Positions 1-6,559 of a DNA stretch of 10,368 bases are shown here, in pieces. The position numbers were made by a program, and so were the translations under genes. The stretch covers positions 1 through 10,368 of the forward strand of contig CAMOCH010000029.1 of the NCBI GenBank assembly GCA_946610655.1. Reading direction: 5' to 3'. Source of the stretch: an uncultured Clostridia bacterium. Its GTDB lineage: Bacteria > Bacillota > Clostridia > Christensenellales > UBA1242. The notes beneath the pieces are model-generated. The model ran no database searches and was not told the DNA's origin. It saw only the letters and a program-made list of their open reading frames with translations. Each line of letters begins with the position of its first letter. Position 1 is the first letter of the stretch.

Positions 1-50
1 ATAAATAGTGCTGCAAATATGCAGATTAAAAATATTTCTAATGTATTCAT
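1..50 (-). CDS. 5' end of a minus-strand gene, probable membrane or exported protein (partial)
   Basis: Reading leftward from an ATG at 50-48, the first 16 codons are open to the window edge and give MNTLEIFLICIFAALF. This is a short polar start followed by a hydrophobic run, as in a signal anchor or first membrane helix. An AAAAGG/AGGA-type ribosome binding site lies at about 57-64 (minus strand), 8-10 nt before the ATG. A near-consensus promoter on the same strand at 207-179 would transcribe it. The family cannot be told from so few residues. The promoter, the RBS and the hydrophobic start all agree on a real gene, but only its beginning is here. Confidence 0.55.
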   Translation of the reverse strand, partial: MNTLEIFLICIFAALF

Positions 51-97
51 AATATATATTCCTTTTTCTTCAATTAATTTTATATAGTAAAAATGAT

Positions 98-112
98 GCA
101 ACTAATAGTTGC
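98..112. repeat. Short inverted repeat in the divergent intergenic region
   Basis: GCAACT (98-103) and AGTTGC (107-112) are perfect 6-bp arms around a 3-nt loop. The repeat lies in the predicted leader of the minus-strand gene, about 60 nt downstream of its predicted transcription start. It could be a small RNA hairpin or a protein-binding site. It lacks a strong U-tract on either strand, so it is not a convincing terminator. Confidence 0.35.
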
Positions 113-178
113 TTAAACTAATAAAAAATTATGTGAAAAAGTGTAAATACATATTTTATCTCCATTAACAATGCGATA

Positions 179-207
179 ATATTAACTGATTTTTTGCTTT
201 TTGTCAA
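179..207 (-). promoter_or_regulatory. Sigma-A type promoter for the minus-strand partial gene
   Basis: On the minus strand, TTGACA (207-202), a 17-nt spacer and TAATAT (184-179) form an almost perfect vegetative promoter. Transcription should start near 172, leaving a leader of about 120 nt before the ATG at 50. That leader contains the small inverted repeat at 98-112. The promoter sits back to back with the plus-strand promoter at 229-257, the two -35 boxes being about 21 nt apart. Confidence 0.7.
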
Positions 208-228
208 TAGCATAGTGAAAATTAGTAC

Positions 229-257
229 TAGACAAAATTGAATTATGGTGATAAAAT
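229..257 (+). promoter_or_regulatory. Probable sigma-A promoter for the PLP-family gene
   Basis: TAGACA (229-234), a 17-nt spacer and TAAAAT (252-257) match the vegetative consensus. The predicted transcription start, near 264, falls on the ribosome binding site (264-268), so the leader would be only about 10 nt. If correct, this rules out the TTG at 238 as a start codon, because it would lie inside the promoter. Confidence 0.5.
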
Positions 258-273
258 CATTGCAGGAGTTGTT

Positions 274-1530
274 ATGGATAAATTTAGCGATATAATTATA
301 GAGATTGGCAAGAAGGCTGAAATAGACCTAAAAGAACAATTCGATAGGGTAAATGATATTTGTCAAAAAAACAGTTTGAAAGTCTTGAATGCTTTTAGAG
401 AAAATAGAGTTTCTTATGATATTTTTCAAGAAATAAATGGATATGGTTTGTTTGACTATTCTAGAGATAAAATGGAAAGAGTATTTGCCGATGTTTTTAA
501 AGCAGAAGATGCTCTTGTTAGACCACATATTATGAGTGCAACAAATGCAATATACATTGCGCTTTCTGCACTTTTGAAGCATGGTGACACAATGCTTAAC
601 ATCACAGGTGAACTTTATGACACTATTAAAAGTGCTGTTGGTGTTTTTGGAGATAGCTCTCAATCAATTATCGCAAATGGTATAAAATACGAAGAAATTG
701 ATTTAATTGATAGAAGATATTTTGATGTAAAAAAAATAAAAAGCAGACTATCAAAAAAGAATGTTAAACTTGTTTATATTCAGCGCTCTCGTGGCTACGC
801 ACATAGAGAAGGTATCTCTATTGAACAAGTGGAAGAAATTTGTAAAATTGTTAAAGGCATTAATAAAGATATAATAGTTATGGTGGATAATTGCTACTGC
901 GAAATGGTTTCTGAAAAAGAACCAATAGAAGTTGGGGCAGACATATTGGTTGGCTCTCTTATGCATAATTTGGGGGCAGGTATTGCATCATCTGGTGGAT
1001 ATGTCGTAGGAAAAGAAAAATTAGTAAATATGGTTGCGGAAAGATTAACAGCTCCTGGGCTTGGTAAAGCACTTGGAGCAAACTATAATCAAACAATTAA
1101 ATTTTTAAAGGGTTTATATTTATCACCAATGGTTGTTGCAAATGCAGTAAAAACTGCAATTTTTGCAAGTTATATGTTTGAAAAAATGGGATATAAAAAT
1201 GTTTCCCCAAAAAGTGATGAAGTAAGAAGTGATATTGTGCAAACTGTTGATATGCTTAGCAGGGAGGATATGATTTTGTTTTGTAAAGGCATACAAAAAT
1301 ATTCTCCAATAGATGGACAATATGCTCCAGAACCTTGTGAAGTCCCAGGATATCCACATGAAGAAATTATGGCAAGTGGGTCATTTACATCTGGTTCAAC
1401 AATAGAATTTTCTTGTGATGGACCGCTTGTTGAGCCATACACATTGTTTTTGCAAGGAAGCTTAACATATGAATATGGTAAAATTGCAATAATTGGTGCT
1501 CTTAATGAAATGATGCAAAATAAAAAATAA
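274..1530 (+). CDS. PLP-dependent methionine gamma-lyase / aluminium-resistance family protein (YnbB-like) lacking the usual PLP lysine
   Basis: This 418-residue protein matches, over its full length, the PF06838 fold-type I PLP family ('cystathionine beta-lyase involved in aluminium resistance', Bacillus YnbB). Recognisable blocks are HGDTMLNITGELYDT (about 103-117), QRSRGYAHR (170-178), VDNCYCE (204-210, with the Asp expected to contact the PLP ring nitrogen), GSLMHNLGAG (227-236) and a C-terminal SGSFTSGSTIEF...GSLTYEYGKI block. From memory, the family reads GSLIKNPGG at the third-last block, where Lys forms the Schiff base; here the residue is His231 (CAT, 964-966). The family's usual SGTHAI also reads SATNAI (Asn91). 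The start chosen is ATG 274, with AGGAG at 264-268; a TTG 36 nt upstream has no RBS and overlaps the promoter. It is a single gene, closed by a terminator. Membership is clear, but lyase activity is doubtful, and even in intact members the substrate is poorly defined. Confidence 0.85.
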   Translation: MDKFSDIIIEIGKKAEIDLKEQFDRVNDICQKNSLKVLNAFRENRVSYDIFQEINGYGLFDYSRDKMERVFADVFKAEDALVRPHIMSATNAIYIALSALLKHGDTMLNITGELYDTIKSAVGVFGDSSQSIIANGIKYEEIDLIDRRYFDVKKIKSRLSKKNVKLVYIQRSRGYAHREGISIEQVEEICKIVKGINKDIIVMVDNCYCEMVSEKEPIEVGADILVGSLMHNLGAGIASSGGYVVGKEKLVNMVAERLTAPGLGKALGANYNQTIKFLKGLYLSPMVVANAVKTAIFASYMFEKMGYKNVSPKSDEVRSDIVQTVDMLSREDMILFCKGIQKYSPIDGQYAPEPCEVPGYPHEEIMASGSFTSGSTIEFSCDGPLVEPYTLFLQGSLTYEYGKIAIIGALNEMMQNKK

Positions 1531-1556
1531 AAGTTGCCAAAAAGCAACTTTTTTTT
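1529..1556 (+). terminator. Rho-independent terminator after the PLP-family gene
   Basis: AAGTTGC (1531-1537) and GCAACTT (1544-1550) form a 7-bp stem, extended by A-T pairs, around a 6-nt loop. A run of T follows to 1556. It begins immediately after the TAA stop and separates this gene from the phosphoketolase unit. Confidence 0.85.
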
Positions 1557-1587
1557 CGCAAAATTTTTGCTAATGTCATAAAATGAT

Positions 1588-1616
1588 TTTGTAAAACAAA
1601 TTAAATTATGTATAAT
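1588..1616 (+). promoter_or_regulatory. Promoter of the phosphoketolase gene
   Basis: A perfect TATAAT -10 lies at 1611-1616. The best -35 is TTGTAA (1589-1594, spacer 16) or TTTGTA (1588-1593, spacer 17). The predicted start is near 1623, giving a leader of about 22 nt with GGAGG at 1636-1640. The -35 lies inside the 12-mer TTTTGTAAAACA (1587-1598), which recurs in the promoter at the right end of the window. Confidence 0.7.
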
Positions 1617-1644
1617 ATTAATACAACATCATTTTGGAGGCATT

Positions 1645-3990
1645 ATGGACGATAAATTTTCAACAGATGAATATTTTGAAAAACTAAATAAGTATTTTAG
1701 GGCTGCCAATTATTTGTCTGTTGCTCAAATATATTTGCAAAACAATCCTCTTCTTTTTGAACCACTCAAAAAAGAAGATATAAAACAAAAACTTGTTGGT
1801 CACTGGGGAACTTGCCCAGGTCAAAACTTTATTTATGCTCATCTTGATAGAGCAATCACAAAATATAATCAAGACATTATTTATTTGTCTGGGCCAGGTC
1901 ATGGTGGAAACTTTTTTATTGCAAACAGTTATTTAGAGGGCAGATATTCAGAAATATATCCAGAAATTGGGGAAAACAAAGAAGGGTTAACCAGACTCTG
2001 TAAACAATTTTCTTTCCCTGGTGGGGTTCCTAGTCATGTTGCTCCAGAAACACCAGGCTCAATTCATGAAGGTGGAGAACTTGGATATTCTTTGTCTCAT
2101 GGTTATGGTGCAGTGTTTGATAATCCAAACCTTATTGCTGCAGTTGTTGTTGGTGATGGAGAAGCCGAAACAGGACCACTTGCAACAGCATGGCATTCTA
2201 ATAAGTTCATAAATCCAAAAAATGATGGTGCAGTGCTTCCAATTTTGCACCTTAATGGATATAAAATAAACAGTCCAACAATACTTTCTAGAATTAGTAA
2301 AAAAGAACTTGAAAGTTTGTTCTTTGGTTATGGTTACAAGCCATTTTTTGTTGAGGGCAAAAGTGTTGAAGAGTTGCATAGAGTTATGGCAAAAGCTGTT
2401 GACAAAGCAATTGAACAAATTCATATTATATGGAATAATGCAAGACAAAACAATGTTACTAATCGTCCACTTTGGCCAATGATAATTTTAAGAACTCCAA
2501 AAGGCTGGACAGCCCCTGCTTTTGTTGATGGGCAAAAAATTGAAGACTATTGTTTATCGCATCAAATTCCTATCAAAAACACAAAGCCAGAACATTTTGA
2601 AATGATAGAGAATTGGCTCAAAAGTTATCACCCAGAAGAACTTTTTGATAAAAATTACAAACTAAAAAAAGAAATTGCCGAGATTCTTCCAAAGGGTGAC
2701 AAACGAATAAGCGCAAGTCCATACACAAATGGAGGCCTTCTTCTTAAAGAAATAATAACTCCAAAACTTGAAGATGTTGCCTTTAGTGTTCCAGCTCCTG
2801 GAACAGTTAAAACTCAAGATATGCTTGAACTTGGTGGATATATCAAAAAACTTTTTGAACTAAATAAACAAAATAAAAACTATAGAACATTTAGTCCAGA
2901 TGAAGCAATGAGCAACAGATTGTATCGTCAATTTGAAGCAGAGGACAGAGACTTTAATGCTGAAATTTGGTCAGTTGATGATGAACTTTCTCATGATGGC
3001 AGAATTATGGATAGTTACCTCAGTGAGCACACATGTGAAGGTTGGTTAGAAGGATATCTTCTCACCGGAAGACATGGAATGTTTAACAGTTATGAGGCGT
3101 TTTTAAGAGTTGTTGATAGTATGGTTGCCCAACATTGTAAATGGCTCAGAGTTTCAAGAAGATTGCCTTGGAAAAAACCAATATCTTCTCTTAACCTTGT
3201 GCTAACAAGCACAACTTGGCAACAAGATCACAATGGCTATACTCACCAAGATACAGGATTTTTAACACATATGGCAGAAAAAGCTCCAGAAGTTGTTAAA
3301 ATATACTTGCCTATTGATGCAAATACTCTTATTGCAACATTTGACAAAGCAACAAAATCTAAAAATCTTATTAATGTTATAACTGCATCAAAGCATCCAT
3401 CTTATCAATGGCTTAATATGAGTGAGGCAAAAGAACTTGTGGATAAAGGTGTGGCTGTGTTTGATTGGGCAAGTGCAGGCGACACAAACAATCCAGATGT
3501 TGTTGTTGCGTGCGCCGGAGACACTCCAACAAAAGAGGCTATTGCAGCAGTGAGCATGGCAAAACAATATCTTCCAAATGTTAATATAAGATTTGTTAAT
3601 GTTTTGAATTTGTTAACTCTTTCAACTGAACACCCTGATGGACTTTCAGATGAAGAATTTGATAAAATTTTCACAAAAGACAAACCAATCATATTCAACT
3701 TCCACGGATACGCAAATTTAATTTATGGTTTAATGTTTAAAAGACATAACAAAAATTTGCAAGTTTATGGATATAAAGAAGAGGGAACCATCACTACAAG
3801 TTTTGATATGAGAGTAAGAAACCAAATTGATAGATGTCACCTTCTTATGAGAATTGCAGAAAGCTGTGGTTGTGATAATGAAACAAAACAAACAACAATT
3901 AAAGCAATGGAAGAACTTTTGCACAAACATTATAAATATACAAGAGAATATGGTGTTGATCTTCCAGAAATTGAAAATTGGCATTTATAA
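1645..3990 (+). CDS. xfp: Xylulose-5-phosphate/fructose-6-phosphate phosphoketolase
   Basis: This cytosolic thiamine-diphosphate enzyme cleaves xylulose 5-phosphate (and often fructose 6-phosphate) with phosphate. The products are acetyl phosphate and glyceraldehyde 3-phosphate (or erythrose 4-phosphate). At 781 residues it is full length for the family (about 780-830). N-terminal domain: GHWGTCPGQ (52-60), GPGHGG (83-88), the ThDP/Mg motif GDGEAETGP (170-178) and LHLNGYKI (201-208). Middle domain: SPDEAMSNR, then SEHTCEGWLEGYLLTGRHG with Glu461 at the position of the family's cofactor-activating Glu, and QDHNGYTHQDTGF. The C-terminal XFP domain is complete. GGAGG lies 4 nt before the ATG. 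The gene is monocistronic, with its own promoter and terminator. It indicates a phosphoketolase (heterolactic or bifid-like) route from pentoses or hexoses to acetyl phosphate and ATP. Which sugar phosphate it prefers cannot be read from the sequence. Confidence 0.97.
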   Translation: MDDKFSTDEYFEKLNKYFRAANYLSVAQIYLQNNPLLFEPLKKEDIKQKLVGHWGTCPGQNFIYAHLDRAITKYNQDIIYLSGPGHGGNFFIANSYLEGRYSEIYPEIGENKEGLTRLCKQFSFPGGVPSHVAPETPGSIHEGGELGYSLSHGYGAVFDNPNLIAAVVVGDGEAETGPLATAWHSNKFINPKNDGAVLPILHLNGYKINSPTILSRISKKELESLFFGYGYKPFFVEGKSVEELHRVMAKAVDKAIEQIHIIWNNARQNNVTNRPLWPMIILRTPKGWTAPAFVDGQKIEDYCLSHQIPIKNTKPEHFEMIENWLKSYHPEELFDKNYKLKKEIAEILPKGDKRISASPYTNGGLLLKEIITPKLEDVAFSVPAPGTVKTQDMLELGGYIKKLFELNKQNKNYRTFSPDEAMSNRLYRQFEAEDRDFNAEIWSVDDELSHDGRIMDSYLSEHTCEGWLEGYLLTGRHGMFNSYEAFLRVVDSMVAQHCKWLRVSRRLPWKKPISSLNLVLTSTTWQQDHNGYTHQDTGFLTHMAEKAPEVVKIYLPIDANTLIATFDKATKSKNLINVITASKHPSYQWLNMSEAKELVDKGVAVFDWASAGDTNNPDVVVACAGDTPTKEAIAAVSMAKQYLPNVNIRFVNVLNLLTLSTEHPDGLSDEEFDKIFTKDKPIIFNFHGYANLIYGLMFKRHNKNLQVYGYKEEGTITTSFDMRVRNQIDRCHLLMRIAESCGCDNETKQTTIKAMEELLHKHYKYTREYGVDLPEIENWHL

Positions 3991-4015
3991 AAAATCCACG
4001 TTTGTGGATTTTTTT
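3991..4015 (+). terminator. Rho-independent terminator after phosphoketolase
   Basis: AAAATCCAC (3991-3999) pairs perfectly with GTGGATTTT (4004-4012) around a GTTT loop, with T residues continuing to 4015. It starts directly after the TAA stop. Confidence 0.9.
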
Positions 4016-4043
4016 ATTGAGTATAATTTACTGAATTTGATTA

Positions 4044-4049
4044 TATAAT
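4044..4049 (+). promoter_or_regulatory. Possible -10 element for the small orphan gene
   Basis: A perfect TATAAT lies 16 nt before the ATG at 4066. A second TATAAT is at 4022-4027. Neither has a recognisable -35 at 16-18 nt, so the call is weak. The upstream terminator implies that some local promoter must exist if the gene is expressed. Confidence 0.3.
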
Positions 4050-4065
4050 TAATTAAAGGGGTTGT

Positions 4066-4452
4066 ATGTTTAAATTCAGGGTTAAATTATCACTTATTGA
4101 TGATTATATATTTATTTGCAAAGTTAATAATTGCTATAAAAACAAATCGTGTTTAAATGATTGTTTTCATAAAGGTATTATTGAGTTAACAGATAAATTA
4201 AAAACTGAGTATGAACGTATATTTTTTAGACTTGGATATTTAAATAATTCATTAAGTTTGCTAAAAGAGCAAATAAGTTATTCTTTTTTTCTTGATAATG
4301 CGTTTTTTAATGATAGTGAATCAATAATATTGGAAAAAACTATCAAAATACTGCAAAAACTTAAAAACATTAATGAAAATATGGTTAAAAAAATAAAAAA
4401 ACTAACTTTTAATAAGCAAGAAATTGATTATGTTTTACAAAAAATAATCTAA
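4066..4452 (+). CDS. Small hypothetical protein with an N-terminal cysteine cluster
   Basis: I do not recognise this 128-residue protein. The ATG has a strong AAAGGGG ribosome binding site (4055-4061), 4 nt away, and lies between a terminator and the promoter of the next gene. The N-terminal third holds four cysteines and a histidine spaced C18-x4-C23-x5-C29-x3-C33-x-H35. This could bind a metal or form disulfides, although the spacing is not a classic CxxC zinc ribbon. The remainder (about 40-128) is rich in Lys, Glu, Leu, Ile and Asn and looks helical, possibly coiled coil, with a basic stretch near 109-113 (KKIKK). There is no clear membrane segment or signal peptide. No terminator is evident before the next promoter. 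The RBS and intergenic setting support a real gene; its function is unknown. Confidence 0.65.
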   Translation: MFKFRVKLSLIDDYIFICKVNNCYKNKSCLNDCFHKGIIELTDKLKTEYERIFFRLGYLNNSLSLLKEQISYSFFLDNAFFNDSESIILEKTIKILQKLKNINENMVKKIKKLTFNKQEIDYVLQKII

Positions 4453-4486
4453 TCTAAAGAATAAGAGTACATTTATATATTAATAC

Positions 4487-4516
4487 TTGCAAATTTATTG
4501 CTGTTTATGTTAACAT
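4487..4516 (+). promoter_or_regulatory. Probable promoter of the polysaccharide genes starting at 4535
   Basis: TTGCAA (4487-4492), an 18-nt spacer and TAACAT (4511-4516) form the elements, with an extended -10 TG at 4508-4509. The predicted start, near 4523, coincides with the ribosome binding site, so the leader would be only about 12 nt. Confidence 0.45.
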
Positions 4517-4534
4517 ATTCTTAAGGTGAAATAT

Positions 4535-6547
4535 ATGCAAAGGATAACAAAACTTAAAATAAACAACTTTTTCTCTTCTGGATATGTGACAATCATATAT
4601 GCAATACTACTGTTTTGTGGTTTCTTGTCAAATCAAACCACATTAATGATAAGTTTGGCATCTATAGTTTGTGGATTATCATTAATTTTTTCAAATAGCA
4701 TCAATGGTTTATTTTCATTTTTAATAATGTTGCCACTTGGTATCAAAATTGATTTGGTGTGGGATAAACCAAGCATTATAGCTTTTATTTTTGCAGGAGT
4801 TTTAATTTTGTCTTGTTTGGTTGCGCATATTGTTGAAAACAGACAAACAATTAAATCTAATTTTAAGTTTGGAAGACTTATTTGGGGACTTATGTTTGCT
4901 TTTGTTGTAATGTTTATTGCAGGCGTTGGCAACACTAGCTATGTGCAAAATGGATTTTATATTGCAGCATTTCTTTATATTTTGGTAACTTATGTGCTAG
5001 CTGTGAATACTCGTGATGATGCTATTGCAAAAACACTTATTGCCTTTGCATTGCTTTTGAATTTTGAAAAATCAATTACTGGTTTTGGAGACACTATTGT
5101 GTTTTCAAATGCGCTTATAATCAATGCTATTGCAGTTTGTTTGTGCTTCAAACTTGCAAAAAATGACCTACCTAACACTTTTTATTATGGGTTTATAGCT
5201 GTTATATTTTTAGTGTTCTCTGTTGTATATAGTGCAAGCATAATTGTTGTTGGAGCAACTTTTGCAAGTTTTATGATTTCACTTATTTATTTTGTGATTA
5301 AAGAAAAGAAAAAATCTTTTGCAATTATTCCAAGTCTTGTTGTTGGGGCAGTAGTGATTGTTGTCGCGTTACATTTAACAAACTATACAGTTATTCGTGA
5401 TTTGCAAGACATGGTTAAAAATTTTAGTTTTGTTTCAAATAATATTTTGCTAGAAAACTTATCTAATCACATAAATTTTGGTATTGGATTTGAATCTTTT
5501 GAGGCAAGCAATATAATTTATTTTGTTGCTTCACTTGGGGCAGTTGGTTCTACATTTGTTTTATTATTATTTTTACAAATTACTAAAACAACATTTATTC
5601 GTACAACATATAACAGAGTATTTGTAATTATTGGCTATCTTGTGTTAATTGTAACAAGTGTGTTTGGAAGCTTTTATTCTCCGGTGCTTATTGCTTGTTT
5701 GATTTCATTTTTTGCAATAAATGAAACAGAAATTATGAAAAATGCAGAAAATCCATGGTTTAATGAACAAAAATGGGAAGAAAAGAAGGTAAAATACGCA
5801 AAAATTGAAGAAAACGAACCAACTTTTTATCAAATTTTTGCAAAAAGAGCAATAGATATTATACTTTCATTTGCTGGGATTGTTGTGTTAAGCCCATTGT
5901 TTATGGTTATTTGCATATTGTCTTTAATATTCCTAAAAGGAAATCCATTCTTTGCACAATACAGACCTGGTAAAAATGGAAAAGTGTTTAAATTGTATAA
6001 ATTTAGAAGTATGACCAACAAAAAAGATGCAAATGGAAATCTTCTTCCTGATAAGGATAGAATTACTAAATATGGCAAAATAATAAGAAAACTTTCTATT
6101 GATGAACTTCCGCAACTATTCAATATTTTGATTGGAGATATGAGCATTGTTGGGCCAAGACCAAGACTTGTTAAAGATATGATTTTTTATGATGAAGATG
6201 TTATGCAAGCTTATTCTGTACGACCAGGTCTTACTGGAAGGTCTCAAGTTTCTGGTGGAAGAAGTGAAAGTTCTTGGGAAAGTATTTTTGAAGAAGATTT
6301 AAAATATTACAAAAAAATTACTCTATGGGGAGATATAAAAATTTTGCTTTTAACTGTTAAAGCAGTGCTTTCTCCAAGTAGTGCGAATGGTGGAGCAGAA
6401 ACAAGCAAAAGAGAATATTATTATGCAGACTATCTTCTTAAAACTGGAAAGATTTCACAAGATCAATATAATAAAGGTCTTGAATTATCTAAAAAAATTA
6501 TAGATGAAAAAGCAACAGTAAAATATTCAAATGATTTGCATAATTAG
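4535..6547 (+). CDS. Polytopic Wzy-like membrane domain fused to a polyprenyl-phosphate sugar-1-phosphate transferase
   Basis: This is a 670-residue, two-part protein. Residues 1 to about 397 are a polytopic domain of roughly 11-13 hydrophobic segments. Its layout resembles Wzy/O-antigen-ligase proteins: an SAS segment at 233-235 and an FGIG...SN stretch at about 315-326, where those proteins have GxG...HN. After a charged linker (about 398-430) comes a complete bacterial sugar transferase domain (PF02397): KRAIDI (437-442) opening the re-entrant membrane helix, KFRSM (489-493), the catalytic Asp523-Glu524 in DELPQ, VGPRPR (539-544) and PGLTG. That domain transfers a sugar 1-phosphate from a nucleotide sugar to undecaprenyl phosphate at the inner membrane face, through a covalent Asp intermediate. 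A tail of about 55 residues ends in a SHOCT-like DYLLKTGKISQDQYNKG stretch. ATG 4535 is preferred because AAGGTG (4523-4528) serves it as RBS; the GTG at 4526 is part of that RBS. The acceptor sugar is unknown. Confidence 0.88.
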   Translation: MQRITKLKINNFFSSGYVTIIYAILLFCGFLSNQTTLMISLASIVCGLSLIFSNSINGLFSFLIMLPLGIKIDLVWDKPSIIAFIFAGVLILSCLVAHIVENRQTIKSNFKFGRLIWGLMFAFVVMFIAGVGNTSYVQNGFYIAAFLYILVTYVLAVNTRDDAIAKTLIAFALLLNFEKSITGFGDTIVFSNALIINAIAVCLCFKLAKNDLPNTFYYGFIAVIFLVFSVVYSASIIVVGATFASFMISLIYFVIKEKKKSFAIIPSLVVGAVVIVVALHLTNYTVIRDLQDMVKNFSFVSNNILLENLSNHINFGIGFESFEASNIIYFVASLGAVGSTFVLLLFLQITKTTFIRTTYNRVFVIIGYLVLIVTSVFGSFYSPVLIACLISFFAINETEIMKNAENPWFNEQKWEEKKVKYAKIEENEPTFYQIFAKRAIDIILSFAGIVVLSPLFMVICILSLIFLKGNPFFAQYRPGKNGKVFKLYKFRSMTNKKDANGNLLPDKDRITKYGKIIRKLSIDELPQLFNILIGDMSIVGPRPRLVKDMIFYDEDVMQAYSVRPGLTGRSQVSGGRSESSWESIFEEDLKYYKKITLWGDIKILLLTVKAVLSPSSANGGAETSKREYYYADYLLKTGKISQDQYNKGLELSKKIIDEKATVKYSNDLHN

Positions 6548-6559
6548 GAGGTAAAATTT

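Noticed and set aside
238..273. A TTG codon 36 nt upstream as the start of the PLP-family gene
   Set aside because: There is no ribosome binding site before it and it lies inside the predicted promoter spacer. ATG 274 has AGGAG at the right distance.
1170..1547. Open minus-strand frame of about 125 codons opposite the PLP-family gene
   Set aside because: It mirrors a clearly recognised plus-strand gene, runs through the terminator hairpin, and gives no recognisable protein.
2059..2448. Open minus-strand frame of about 129 codons within the phosphoketolase
   Set aside because: It lies opposite the conserved ThDP-binding region; the frame is a by-product of AT-rich codon use.
4526..4534. GTG at 4526 as the start of the fusion gene
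   Set aside because: The GTG is itself part of AAGGTG, the ribosome binding site of the ATG at 4535, and has no good site of its own.
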